A stretch of 39,419 bases of DNA, taken from the NCBI GenBank assembly GCA_001655205.1, contig LPNZ01008434.1, positions 1 through 39,419 of the forward strand, in the 5' to 3' direction. How positions within the stretch are numbered: position 1 is the stretch's first letter; the number at the start of each line of letters is the position of its first letter. Positions 9,305 to 19,260 of the stretch are shown here, one piece after another. The DNA comes from Lenisia limosa. Taxonomy: Eukaryota; Breviatea. The notes below the pieces were generated by a model. That model worked only from the letters and a program-made list of their open reading frames with translations, searched no databases and was not told where the DNA came from. A program made the position numbers and the translations under genes.

Positions 9305-9925
9305 TTCAACCTAAATATGCGGTTATACACATGCAAAAGTGGAAAATTAAGCAGAAATTTCAGAGAATAGTGGGCAGATAGTCGGAGAAACCGTCAGCAA
9401 ATTGCGAAATGTGGATACAAATATAAGAAACTTGCCTCAGATAAACATGAATAATAATATACCTCTCCCCTACCTGAGTCAGCTAACTTCAATAAAAGCG
9501 CAAACGGAGCTTTTAAACAAAAAGTGGTCGATGTCGCTTATCTTACTTGAAACGCATTTCTTTATCAATAAACTATTCTTTTACGTAGAAGAAACTGGTA
9601 TTACTCAAAACAGTTTCGGGAGGTCCGCCAAGAAACACAGTCTCCCGGTAATTAAAAAAATACTAATTCAAGCAGACTCAAAAAATGCAGATTACGTGGA
9701 TAAGAGAAGAATACGACCCCAAAAAAGCCTTGTTGATTTGCCGAAAATTTTTAATTCAACTTTATATATCCCGCATGTTTCCTATACTTGTGGTTTTTTT
9801 GCCGCTGGGCTCTCTCAACCGTTATTCATTGCTACATACGGATATAAGCTGGATATAAGTTTAAATTAAACATAAAAGTAGATTTTGCATTTTAAGGTAT
9901 ATAAACCGCTTACCTGATTTTGGAA
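9305..9925. promoter_or_regulatory. Divergent intergenic region, Ser-Pro-rich gene / MPC2
   Basis: A 621-bp head-to-head spacer, the longest of the divergent spacers here. It contains an uninterrupted plus-strand reading frame at 9402-9869 (155 codons), treated separately. AT-rich with no recognisable regulatory motif. Confidence 0.4.
9402..9869 (+). CDS. Orphan open reading frame, doubtful
   Basis: 155 codons with no intron, starting MRNVDTNIRNLPQINMNNN and ending YGYKLDISLN-stop. It includes a basic stretch (YVDKRRIRPQKSLVDLPKIF). It is long for an AT-rich spacer, but has no recognisable domain and no introns in a window where nearly every gene is split. It lies between two divergent promoters. 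It could be a recent orphan gene, a relic, or chance. Confidence 0.2.
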   Translation: MRNVDTNIRNLPQINMNNNIPLPYLSQLTSIKAQTELLNKKWSMSLILLETHFFINKLFFYVEETGITQNSFGRSAKKHSLPVIKKILIQADSKNADYVDKRRIRPQKSLVDLPKIFNSTLYIPHVSYTCGFFAAGLSQPLFIATYGYKLDISLN

Positions 9926-10848
9926 ATGTCAGGGGCTTTCGGAAAGATGAAGGTACGTTTTTTGCAGTAATATTTGTGATGGATGCCAGTTATTGGGCTG
10001 TCTAACTCAATGTAGGACATTTTCTCTCATCCTTCAATGAGAGGAACACATTTTTGGGCTCCAACCTTTAAATGGGTAGGTTTTTTAAAGGATATGCTGC
10101 TAAAATAAGTTTTAACGGGATATTATGGTACTGATTTGCCCCAGGGACTTGTGATTGCCGGTTTGAACGACCTTCGTCGTCCTCCTCAAAAAATCTCACT
10201 GTTGGTAAAATATTTTTCACAAATTTACCCATTTTGAAGGGATTATACCATCAGATGAGGCGATTTTGATTTTATGTTTTTAATGATCCTTTGTCATTTC
10301 TGACATTCTTTAGGTATCAAGCTGCATGTAAGCGGACTCTCCTGATCAGGCTATTTTTGTTTGTAGTTTATTTGGGAGGGGAGGGGGCAATTTGGGGAAT
10401 TTTAAAATTGAATGCGAAGATATTCGTTTTCGGTATGTATTCCCTCCTCGGTGTGTTCTTCTCATTTGGGAATTTTTAAAATTCTTCATTCACCATTTCA
10501 GCACTCTCGGCCACTGGACTGTAGGCGGCGGCTGCCTTTCGTTACAGTGAACGTGATCCAAACAATTAATTGCTCGTCGTAACTTGTTTACTTTTTAGGA
10601 TTTGGTCTCGCTACTCTACCCAAATTATTCCTGTGAACTACAACCTCTTGTCTGTCAATGTCTTTGTTGCTCTCACCTCTCTGTCCCTTGTTTACAGAAG
10701 ACTCTCGTAAGTTCAGGATTACTTCGCAAACAGTTCCTCTGTACGGCTGACCCAATAATGTTATAGATACGACTTCGAACAAAAGAAAATTGCTGCTGCT
10801 GAGCTCAAGGTTTGGTTCAATTCAACTGGGCTTAGCTTACATTCGTAG
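9926..10848 (+). CDS. MPC2: Mitochondrial pyruvate carrier subunit 2
   Basis: MPC2 forms with MPC1 the inner-membrane carrier that brings pyruvate into the mitochondrial matrix. Exons in order: MSGAFGKMK; DIFSHPSMRGTHFWAPTFKW; GLVIAGLNDLRRPPQKISL; a 14-nt micro-exon (YQAA) at about 10313-10326; LSATGL; IWSRYSTQIIPVNYNLLSVN continuing through a membrane segment (VFVALTSLSLVYRRLS); and DFEQKKIAAAELK. The FWAPxxKWGLVxAGLxDxxRP core, the SATGxIWSRYS motif and the IIPxNY(N/S)LxxVN motif are diagnostic. Using donor gttggt after ISL and the micro-exon restores one continuous frame. The end is uncertain: read-through stops at 10848, but a further splice after ELK is possible. The partner MPC1 is not in the window. 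Confidence 0.88.
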
Positions 10849-11305
10849 ACCGAACAAGCCAGCCCCAAGCCCCAACTCCAAACCGAATAACTCCTATTTT
10901 GCACACTAGATGGCCAGCGCCTCATTTTCAAATTCATCAATTGACATGGTTCACACTTGCTGGGAAACACTATAATATATATTATATTACCATATTGACG
11001 TATACCTAACATTTAGAAGTCCAAAACCACTTCTTGTGGACTAAGCAGTCAGTGGAAAAAATATGGATCGTAATACATCCTTGGAAGCCATCCCAACCTC
11101 ATATAAGTCGCTAAAGCCCTGACTGCCTTAGTCCTCTCGTTTGACCGGTTCTCACAAACAGGCTGTGGATGGTGGAGTAAAATCTCACTCCATTTTGTTT
11201 TGTATTGTTTTTGACACCCCCCCCCCCCTCTCACGAAAGTCAACTTATTTCCTTGCATAACGGGGGGCTGCGCATCCAAAAAGGAAGCAATCAGACTCTG
11301 GAATG
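10849..11305. other. Convergent intergenic stretch, MPC2 / RPAP1
   Basis: No supported gene. Includes a C homopolymer run near 11216-11228 and short AT-rich palindromic sequence around 10972-10990. Additional 3' exons of either neighbour cannot be excluded. Confidence 0.5.
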
Positions 11306-14300
11306 TTAGAATGATGTTGTGGGTGACAAACTTTTGGGGCTTCTCTCAGGAATGTAATCAAGCCAAAAGCGTTGTTGAGCACGACTGGCATTGGGTCCTG
11401 TGTTGTCAGGACTTTAGACATTTAGCATAAAGCAAAACAGTGAATCACTCCTAAAAAGGTTTCTACAGATACCTCAACTTCAGCGAGAGGCCAGAACCAA
11501 GAGGCGGCAAGAGAAACCAAGAGACGGGCACAAGGGGGCACGGGTTGGATTGCCTACGCGATAAACAAGTACGATTTAAGATATGAGACTGAAATATTGC
11601 GTGCATCTAACCTCTGGGAAGGCAATCGCGTCAACGCCTTGGATGACAAGAAGGTAATCATCGGGCTGAGGGACCATGCCTGCACTTGGCACCAGAGGCT
11701 GTTGGGCTCCTAAAATGTCATACAAGACTATGTAGCATACGGATACTCAGGAGATTGTCTGAGATAGCAGTGAAGAAAGACGTACGCCACTCCTTATCAA
11801 ATGGCGGGAGAATGAGCGACAACATCATCTACACCAGTCAGTCATGAAAAGTACAACCTTTGATGTCTCCTCGTGGCCGTCTGTGACCGATTTCAACTGT
11901 GCTCCGAGCCGGCTGGTTACTGCGGCAGCTCCACCGGGTGGCATAAGAATGCTGAACATTAAGTCTGTAAACAAACGCAACTTTTGAGTTGTAGTTTGTT
12001 CTTGTGATTATCAAAATGTTAACCCATATCCACTAGTGATATATCATCTGACTGACTTTCGAGTCGAAATGATGAACGAAGATAGCAAGAGGGTTCATCT
12101 CGAGTGTATCAGATTATCAGTGAGCTTTGTCAGTCAATTATCATACGAGTGGATATGAGGTATCGTATCACTGTGGAAAATGATAGTTCTCACGTGTGAA
12201 AATGATCCAAAAGTGATATGATCTGATGATATTTGGAGACAAAAGCCATACCAACCATTTGGAGATGTCAATTGTCTTCTTGGCCTTATTTGCCTTTCGA
12301 ATAAGTCTTGCCAGAGAGGAAACAACAGGCGTCAGGTGCGCCTGTAGAATATGCGAACTTGTGCTCAAAAGAAGCGGCTAGATGGTAATAAAAACGGCGG
12401 AACAAACCTGAAGGCAAAGGAAAGCCTCGGTACCATAGTCAAGAGGAGCTACACGGTTAGAAACCATTTCCGCCAACACAAACCCTTGCAGTTATTATCA
12501 GCGATAATGCCAAAAAGAGCCCATGATTGTCTTGTGATATCGGCATTTTCGTCTGTTAGCTAAAGGGTGAGCTAAATACGAGAGATGATGGTTATACCTC
12601 CATAACAGTCGGCAAGAGAGCCCAGTGCGGTGGCGGCGGAAGATTTGACAACTCCAACGGCAACGCCAGTGTGGGCATGCTTCCGTCTTTGTTACCCAGA
12701 GCTTGTCCAAGAGCCCAACCTGAAGGCTATAACACGACTAATGGTACATACTTTTGGCGTTCAGCAATTTCTCCATATAAATTGGCATCAAAGTTTTCCT
12801 TAAAGTTCCCTCCAGTGCTTTTTGCTCCAATGAATCAATAGACTATAGAAATGAGAAGAAGAAAAAACCAACATGACAAAGACCATATGAATCGTCCAGG
12901 CCTGTCAAGTGCCACTGCTTCTTTGTTGTCGCTTTTCGTGATGCGTGCTTTCTGTTCCGTGAATACTCTTCTCTGACTCACCTCAAACTCTCGACCGTGC
13001 TTGCACCCATTGAATTGGCTGCATGAAGATACTTGGGGTCAAGAATGATGCTACTGAGCAGATGGGCAACTTGGGCCTAGAAATTATTGGAATGCATTGA
13101 ACTCACCTCATCGCCAGGTAGAAGATGGGGGAGAAGTGCAGCAGCCCAACCATGCAGTTCAGCTTGTTGTGTACACGAGAACTAAATAATGAAAGAAAGC
13201 GGGATAATTGTTACCTCGAGTCCTTGAACATTCGTCAATCTTTGAAGTGCTAAGACAGCCATCATTGACATTTGGACAATCGGGCGGCATCTAAACAGCC
13301 CTGTATGGCCCTGAGAGTCATCTCTCTCCTAATGCACCTTTCACTCACTTCATTGGATATCATTGGATTGCCACCGATGGCAGCTGTTTGACAGAGAATT
13401 GAAAGGAAATTGTCCAAAGCAGTCTCACAGACTTCCTCCGCCTGATCCTCGGTTTTCTTGGGTTTGGCAGAGGCAAGAATTTGGATACTGGGGGTATGGA
13501 ACTGCAGAAGAGTGTCTGTCAGACGAATGAGACCTGAACAGTGAGACTCCACTTCAGAAGAACAAAAATTGTAAATATTTTTGGTTTTGGCTGAGTCCCA
13601 CCATGGAGCAAGTTCGCAGAAGCAACAGCAGCCCTGCTTTGATCACGATTGTGGTGCGACGATTCCACGGCTCTACAGCCGTCAGAAAAGTAACGCTACA
13701 CTCACCTTGGAAGGCCTGCAACCCCATGGTAGGAGGCTTCCTCACACAACTCAGGAACTGAATTCATGTTAGAATTGCAATAATCCCACTTTGACATAAC
13801 TGAAGAGTCTTGGCAACACTTGAAGAGACCCAAAGGGACGAAATATCAGACATTGTCTGCGATACTTCCTTCAACATCTGCTCGTTATCTGTGTCGTTCT
13901 AAAAAGATCAGCCCTTCATCCTTATTTGAATACTGACATCCGATATGCCTCGGCATAGCCTCTTACGTGTTTGCTGACTATGGTTGCGAAATATGTGGCG
14001 ATAAACTGAATAGCGGCACCCGTCACTTCCATTTGGACCGTTCCACCCAATCCCGCTATCATCATAGGATCAACTGCACCAAACTACAAAGTTCAAATGA
14101 TGTCAGAGAAAACACTATAAAATGCCTGTATCTGGTACAAGATAATACTGTCATAAAGAAATAGAATACCTGCATCATGACTGCACGGGCAGGAGGGAAG
14201 AGAGCGGAAGCATGGACAGATGAAGCGTTATCTGGAGGAGGCATCAGTCCAGTTTCGCGTGCGGATTCAGCTGGAAGAGGAGCTTCAGGCAGTCTAAATG

Positions 14301-17300
14301 AAGAGTTAGAACGATTGATTTAGACTACGCAAACCTATCCAAAGAGTCACATGAGTCGGCCGCAGCACATAGGGCCTCAGCCATCAAAAGGACCAGGGTG
14401 AGACGTGACGTGGGCGGCGTCTGGGGGTGAAAGAGCGAGCCTTCTTACCATTGGAACTGATGTGGCAACAGGAGGCACAGAGCAGTAGCGGACCATTTCT
14501 GTCCAGGCCGCAGAAAAAGAATCCAATTCCAGACGATAAGCAAAGACGGTTCGATAGAGGAGAAGGCTTTCACGAACCAAAGCGGCTGCAAAAGTCATAC
14601 CCAACAACATTGCCACCAACCCTGCCACGCGTCTCTGTCACCACCAAGTGGAACGAAGAAGCGCATGCATGCAGAAAGGAACCCTCTATCCACGATCTAT
14701 ACGATCAAACGATCGTGAGCAGTCTCAAACCTCAATAGCATAACGCCGGGATGATGCTGCAATGATCTTCAGAAGCCGAACCGCTTTGGGGTGGGCTACT
14801 CCTACAATCCAGAATGAACACAAGACTCTCCTACCAGGCCGTCCATGCGGCATAGCGGTTGAAAACCCTCCAGCCCCCTCAGGCCCCGTGATTCTGCTCC
14901 AGCCGTCGGCACCTGACACCCAGCCGACCCACGCCGGCGGAAGTGAGTCCGGGCCGGGTGTAGTCGTCACCGCCGCAATAAACGCCGAAAAGACATAGTC
15001 CATTAAATGGGGGGTTCGAAGGATATGGTCACACGTCTTGATGGATAAAGAACCAATAATATATTACCTGATCAGAATGTCTGGCGATTCTAATGAGAAT
15101 ATCAAGGACAAGGTCAGCCACATGGGTTTCGCCCTCCTCCTCCAAAACATATCGAAGTCGGGCTAAGAGATTGGTTCTGATGAGCCCTTGTACCTAGAGA
15201 GTGAACTTCAAAGGGAGGAAGAAAAATAGGTTCGGATGTAAAACACCAGAGAATGAAGTTACATAATTCTTACCAAATCGCTTTGAACCAGATCAGAATC
15301 TGTGAGCCCATCACTTTCATCATCACTCATAACACTGGGTGCTAAAGGCAAATGCGATAAGCTGCTAACATCAGTTTTGATGGAGAAAGAACAATTATCC
15401 CCTGCTCCCTACAAATACGACATTTGAAGATCGCCTAAAGCTGGTTCGTCGCAAGGATGGATCAAAAGAGCGTGTAATGTATCAAGAGCTGCAAAACGAA
15501 CTACAAATATCAGTCATCTATTTTACCCATCTGTTTACAGAAAGATAATACCATGAAGAACTGACCATAACGGGAAGGATGGTCAATTCCAGATCTGCAC
15601 AGAAGAACAAGGCGATTGTTCACCATTGAGTTGATTACCGCTATTCCTTGAAACTCTCCTAGAATGTGAACCCTCCCGTTAAAAACTCTCAAAAATATCA
15701 CAATATGATGGTATTTATAACGCTGCCCTTATACCCTTCCTCACCATTATGGGCGCGCTTGATAATTTTCTTAATAACAACAAAGGCAAATGCGCATTGA
15801 TTTGCCACTTTAGAGCGTGTCAAATGGAACAGATTCTGAACAAGTGAGATGCTCAGTAACTTCCCTCAATCTTTAAACCCATCCCACAAATAGACTGTAT
15901 CCTGAGAGGTTACCATCTCCGTGGTGGTGAAGCACCGGTTTAGTGGATTCTTCTGATTGTATTTGGAGACTAAAGGTCAAATTTCCAATGAAAACTAACT
16001 TTCCCTCAAGGTTGAATCTTGAATTAGTGAACACTCCGGAGGCAGCTTTTTTCAATGCCTCTTCCTCGGTCAGTTTCTTCTGGTCTGAAAATGTCAAGGG
16101 AAAGCATTTGCCAACCTTCAGGCTGCTCCATCCACTGCAACTTTTCCTGTTCAACTTGGGGGAGAGTCGAGAGCATAACAGATTGTCCTGATGGAACTGC
16201 TCCAGGCTTTTTGAGCACACCCTACGTTGTTATAGCTCCATTTCAATAAGTTGTGAGAAAAAAATATATACTACATACAGTGACCAGGATAAGTCTTGAC
16301 CGATTTTCTACGTTATTTCTCAAGGAAAATAGGTCAAGACTATCCTGGTCACATAATATATCGATATAATAATACACAGTAAATAATTTATATCTTTGCT
16401 TTAAAGACTTCCATATTACTTCATACTAGCACTTCCATTATAACATCTGATATAGATATTAGATATAGTAATTATATAATTATATAATTATATATCACAT
16501 TGGTATGTGCATATGTTATGATATCATATAAGCAACTACATATATGCAGCAAACCTTTGGTTTTTCAGCTTCTTCTGTAACCTTGTCCTGAACCTTTTCG
16601 TCACCACCAGCCTTCTCTTCACTCTGTGGTTCGACCTTAAGAATTAAAACCATTGAACCACTGAGACCATTTAGGGTGCATACGAGGGCAATAGAGCCGG
16701 AAACCGAAGTGAGAGCCTCAGCCATGTCAAGAGGAAGGCCTGCCCACGGACCACTAGCGGCAACACCCTTGTCAACTGCTGCCTCTTCTAAATTGGAATA
16801 TCATCCCGCTGTTTGTCCAACTCGTCTGATACGATCTTTGTATAATATATGATTATTAACTTTTGTTTGGGCATTTGTTAACTTTCGTATGATTGTTATC
16901 CATTGAAGCACCAAGAATCAAACCTTTTCCTGGTTGAAAAGCCGACGGGAATATACTGTCCTCAACAGGGTCGGGCTGTGATGTGAAAAATGCAATATAA
17001 TTTGAACAAACATTCTCTTCCGCCTTCTTTCTGCTTTTTAGGAAGGCAAGTGACTCTATATTATCAGTTATCCATGCAATAATCGACCAACCATCTGAGA
17101 AAACAGACTCAATTTCAGCCAATGATTCTTTGATCTCCTTTGGGGTCATCTTTGCAAACATCTAAACAATTGAAATATGTTTTCTTCTTTTCAAGACACT
17201 TAATGTAATATAAAAACTATTGCTACACTTATTTAATGTACATAATTAATGTATCTTTTTATGCACATATGTATACATACCTCTGGTAATTCGGGGACCT

Positions 17301-18233
17301 CTTGTTTAGGCTTCTCTTCTGTGGTCTCCCCACGAATTCGCATAGCTTCATGTTTAACCTGAAGTATCACAAAGCTGGTACTTATTTTCCATCCTACGTC
17401 AAATTTTGCTCTGTTTTGCGCAACTGGAAATCCAGGTTCCTGAGATGGTACTGAGTTGGTCACCACTCTGGTTTTTCCTTTTGGAACAACTGAGATTGGC
17501 TTCATAATACCTTCTGCGGGGTTGAACTGGACTAAACAATGAGAAAAATTGCATAATGAGACAAATTGCATAATTTTCAATGGTGGTTGCCTCCTCACTT
17601 GTTTTTTGGGTGAATTCTCCGGGCTGCATTCTCTCTCTCGCAAACTTGGACACTTTGGCCTTCTTCAAAAACTGAGTTTCAACCTCATCTCCAGGAACAG
17701 AGGATCCTTAACAAAAAGTTAACACAGGTCATCTGAAAAGACTACGTACCACTCTCAGAAGGCTTAGAAGGACCTGACTTCGGCTTCTTTCTTCTGATCA
17801 CTAACGGCTTGGTCAGTGGCCCCTGTGGAACTGTCTCAGGTTGTACCTATGATATTATGTTGTCCTCACAGCATATCATGTTAGCCATAAATAGTTGCCC
17901 CAAACTTGAGCACGCGGTTTCTGCTCCACTAAATCAGGTACTTCTTCGTCTTCTTCGTCTTCTTTATCTGAAAAATTAGACATGACTAGAGAGGGTGGAT
18001 TGCAAACCATTTTTACTTTCATTAGTTCTGATAAGAGTGGCACTTGGCTGAATACCTGCTCTCATAAACATATCATTAACCTAAACGTGTAAAGTGAAAA
18101 TTAAAAGATTACCTTTTTCCTAAATCCCAACCCCAACCTCTTCCATATCTTCTTCTCCAAGCATATTCATTCGATTCAACCGTGGGTCCATCATATCATC
18201 CCCACCCATTCTATCCCGTGATGAAGGATGCAT
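11306..18233 (-). CDS. RPAP1: RNA polymerase II-associated protein 1 (RPAP1-like)
   Basis: RPAP1 (yeast Rba50-like) binds RNA polymerase II and helps its assembly, nuclear import and elongation. The start at 18233 reads MHPSSRDRMGGDDMMDPRLN, followed by an acidic exon (DKEDEEDEEVPDLVEQKPRA) and a basic segment (KPLVIRRKKPKSGPSKPSES). The RPAP1_N signature is FLKKAKVSKFARE and later MTPKEIKESLAEIESVF with LAFLKSRKKAEEN (17161-17030). The RPAP1_C signature is FTNSRFNLEGKLVFIG and LHHHGDGNLSGYSL (about 16040-15900). The long remainder to about 11.3 kb reads as helical repeats, such as ALDNFLSILCQTAAIGGNPM and TPVVSSLARLIRKANKAKKT. At least 25 introns are likely. The C-terminal exons and the stop (placed at 11306-11308 after SPTTSF) are tentative. 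Head-to-head with NOP10. Confidence 0.78.
16280..16352. repeat. Long imperfect inverted repeat in an RPAP1 intron
   Basis: The left arm (16280-16301, gtgaccaggataagtcttga then cc) and the right arm (16332-16352) are reverse complements apart from one extra A. They are separated by 30 nt and flanked by strongly AT-rich DNA (16430-16500 is almost pure A/T). This would fold as a roughly 21-bp hairpin in RNA, or may be the terminal repeats of a tiny or decayed element. Confidence 0.75.
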
Positions 18234-18479
18234 GTAGTGAACTACAAATCTGTCCACTGTACAATATATTTTAGTTCAGTGGGTGTATATGTATAAGCAG
18301 AGGTGTTGATCAGGTGTTGATTAAAAGGATTCAAGAGTGAAAAGCTGGTGAAAAAGAGGAGGGGAGTGGGGGGAGGGGGGTCCCAAACCAGTTTTGCGTT
18401 ACCGCTCAACGCAATCGCTCAAAATTCGTTTTTTTTTCGATTTTCGTCCTCTCTAAGTTGTTGTTAAGAGTAATTCAAT
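18234..18479. promoter_or_regulatory. Probable bidirectional promoter, RPAP1 / NOP10
   Basis: A 246-bp spacer between divergent ATGs with a G-rich block at about 18358-18381 and a T run before NOP10. Shared control is inferred from spacing. Confidence 0.4.
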
Positions 18480-19155
18480 ATGCACCTTATGAAATGTGAT
18501 AAATGCGGTGACTTCACCCTCAAGGTTTGTTGAAGGTGGTCTTATTTGAGGCGTAGTGCCCATCTCCTTCCCAATGAAGATATGTTTTAAGAATTCTGAT
18601 CATTATGAAGACACAAATCTTCTCTCTGAGGGGCACCTGGTGTAGCCATTGAGCGCATTATCTGAATGCTGCTCTGGCTTCCAGGTGTACAATTACAATT
18701 ACATATTGCATCTTTGAATAGAATTGATGTATTCAGAAGGAGCACTGTGGCGAACGTTCCCGTTCTGCTCACCCTGGTAAGCCTCTTCTCCTTGCGTTGT
18801 CCCCGTTTCAAACTATTGCAATCTTTTATTTTTTTGCTAAAAGCAGCTTCATTGCCAATGCCCTTACAGCCTCGCAATTCCTATTCTATTCTTGGTTCCC
18901 AATCCCTTTTACACTTTAATTCCACTTGTGTATTTCTGTGTTTCTTCCAGAGACAACCGAATTTTTACGAATGAACGAACGAATCAGTGACAATCCAGCC
19001 CGTTTCTCTCCTGATGACAAGTTTTCAAGCCAGCGCGTTGCCATGAAGAAACGTCACGGAATCTACCCCCCATCTCTCCCTGCTACTATTGTAAGTCTAT
19101 ATTTCTTTTGCTAACAACCATCCTTGAATCAACCTCATTCTTGCAGAAATACTAG
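18480..19155 (+). CDS. NOP10: H/ACA snoRNP protein NOP10
   Basis: Core protein of H/ACA ribonucleoproteins (pseudouridylation, rRNA processing, telomerase), acting in the nucleolus beside dyskerin. Exon 1 (18480-18524) encodes [15 protein letters not shown]. After a 428-nt intron, exon 2 (from 18953) gives [20 protein letters not shown] and [14 protein letters not shown] last mini-exon adds KY and the TAG at 19153-19155. The product is about 63 residues, the family length. The PARFSPDDK(F/Y)SxxRxxxKKR block is diagnostic, and the LKY-like C-terminus is shared with plant proteins. Odd point: residues 6-9 form CDKC, like the first knuckle of the archaeal Nop10 zinc ribbon, which most eukaryotic NOP10 proteins have lost. 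The second Cys pair is absent. Confidence 0.9.
18570..18632 (+). ncRNA. Candidate intronic box C/D snoRNA in NOP10
   Basis: Inside the unusually long 428-nt NOP10 intron, four boxes appear in C/D order: ATGAAGA (18574-18580), CTGA (18596-18599), ATGAAGA (18605-18611) and CTGA (18626-18629). CCC precedes them and GGG follows, able to form a short closing stem. Both C-type boxes differ from RUGAUGA at the same position. Spacing (about 15 nt upstream of each CTGA) suits guide elements, but I could not assign a target. Confidence 0.3.
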
Positions 19156-19260
19156 ATGGATGCCTCCCTTCTAAATATGTTTTCTTTCTTTCTGTTTCGG
19201 TGTGATTCATTCCTTCTAGACCATCTATCCCCAGGCTCCCATACAAGTTAAATAGTACCT

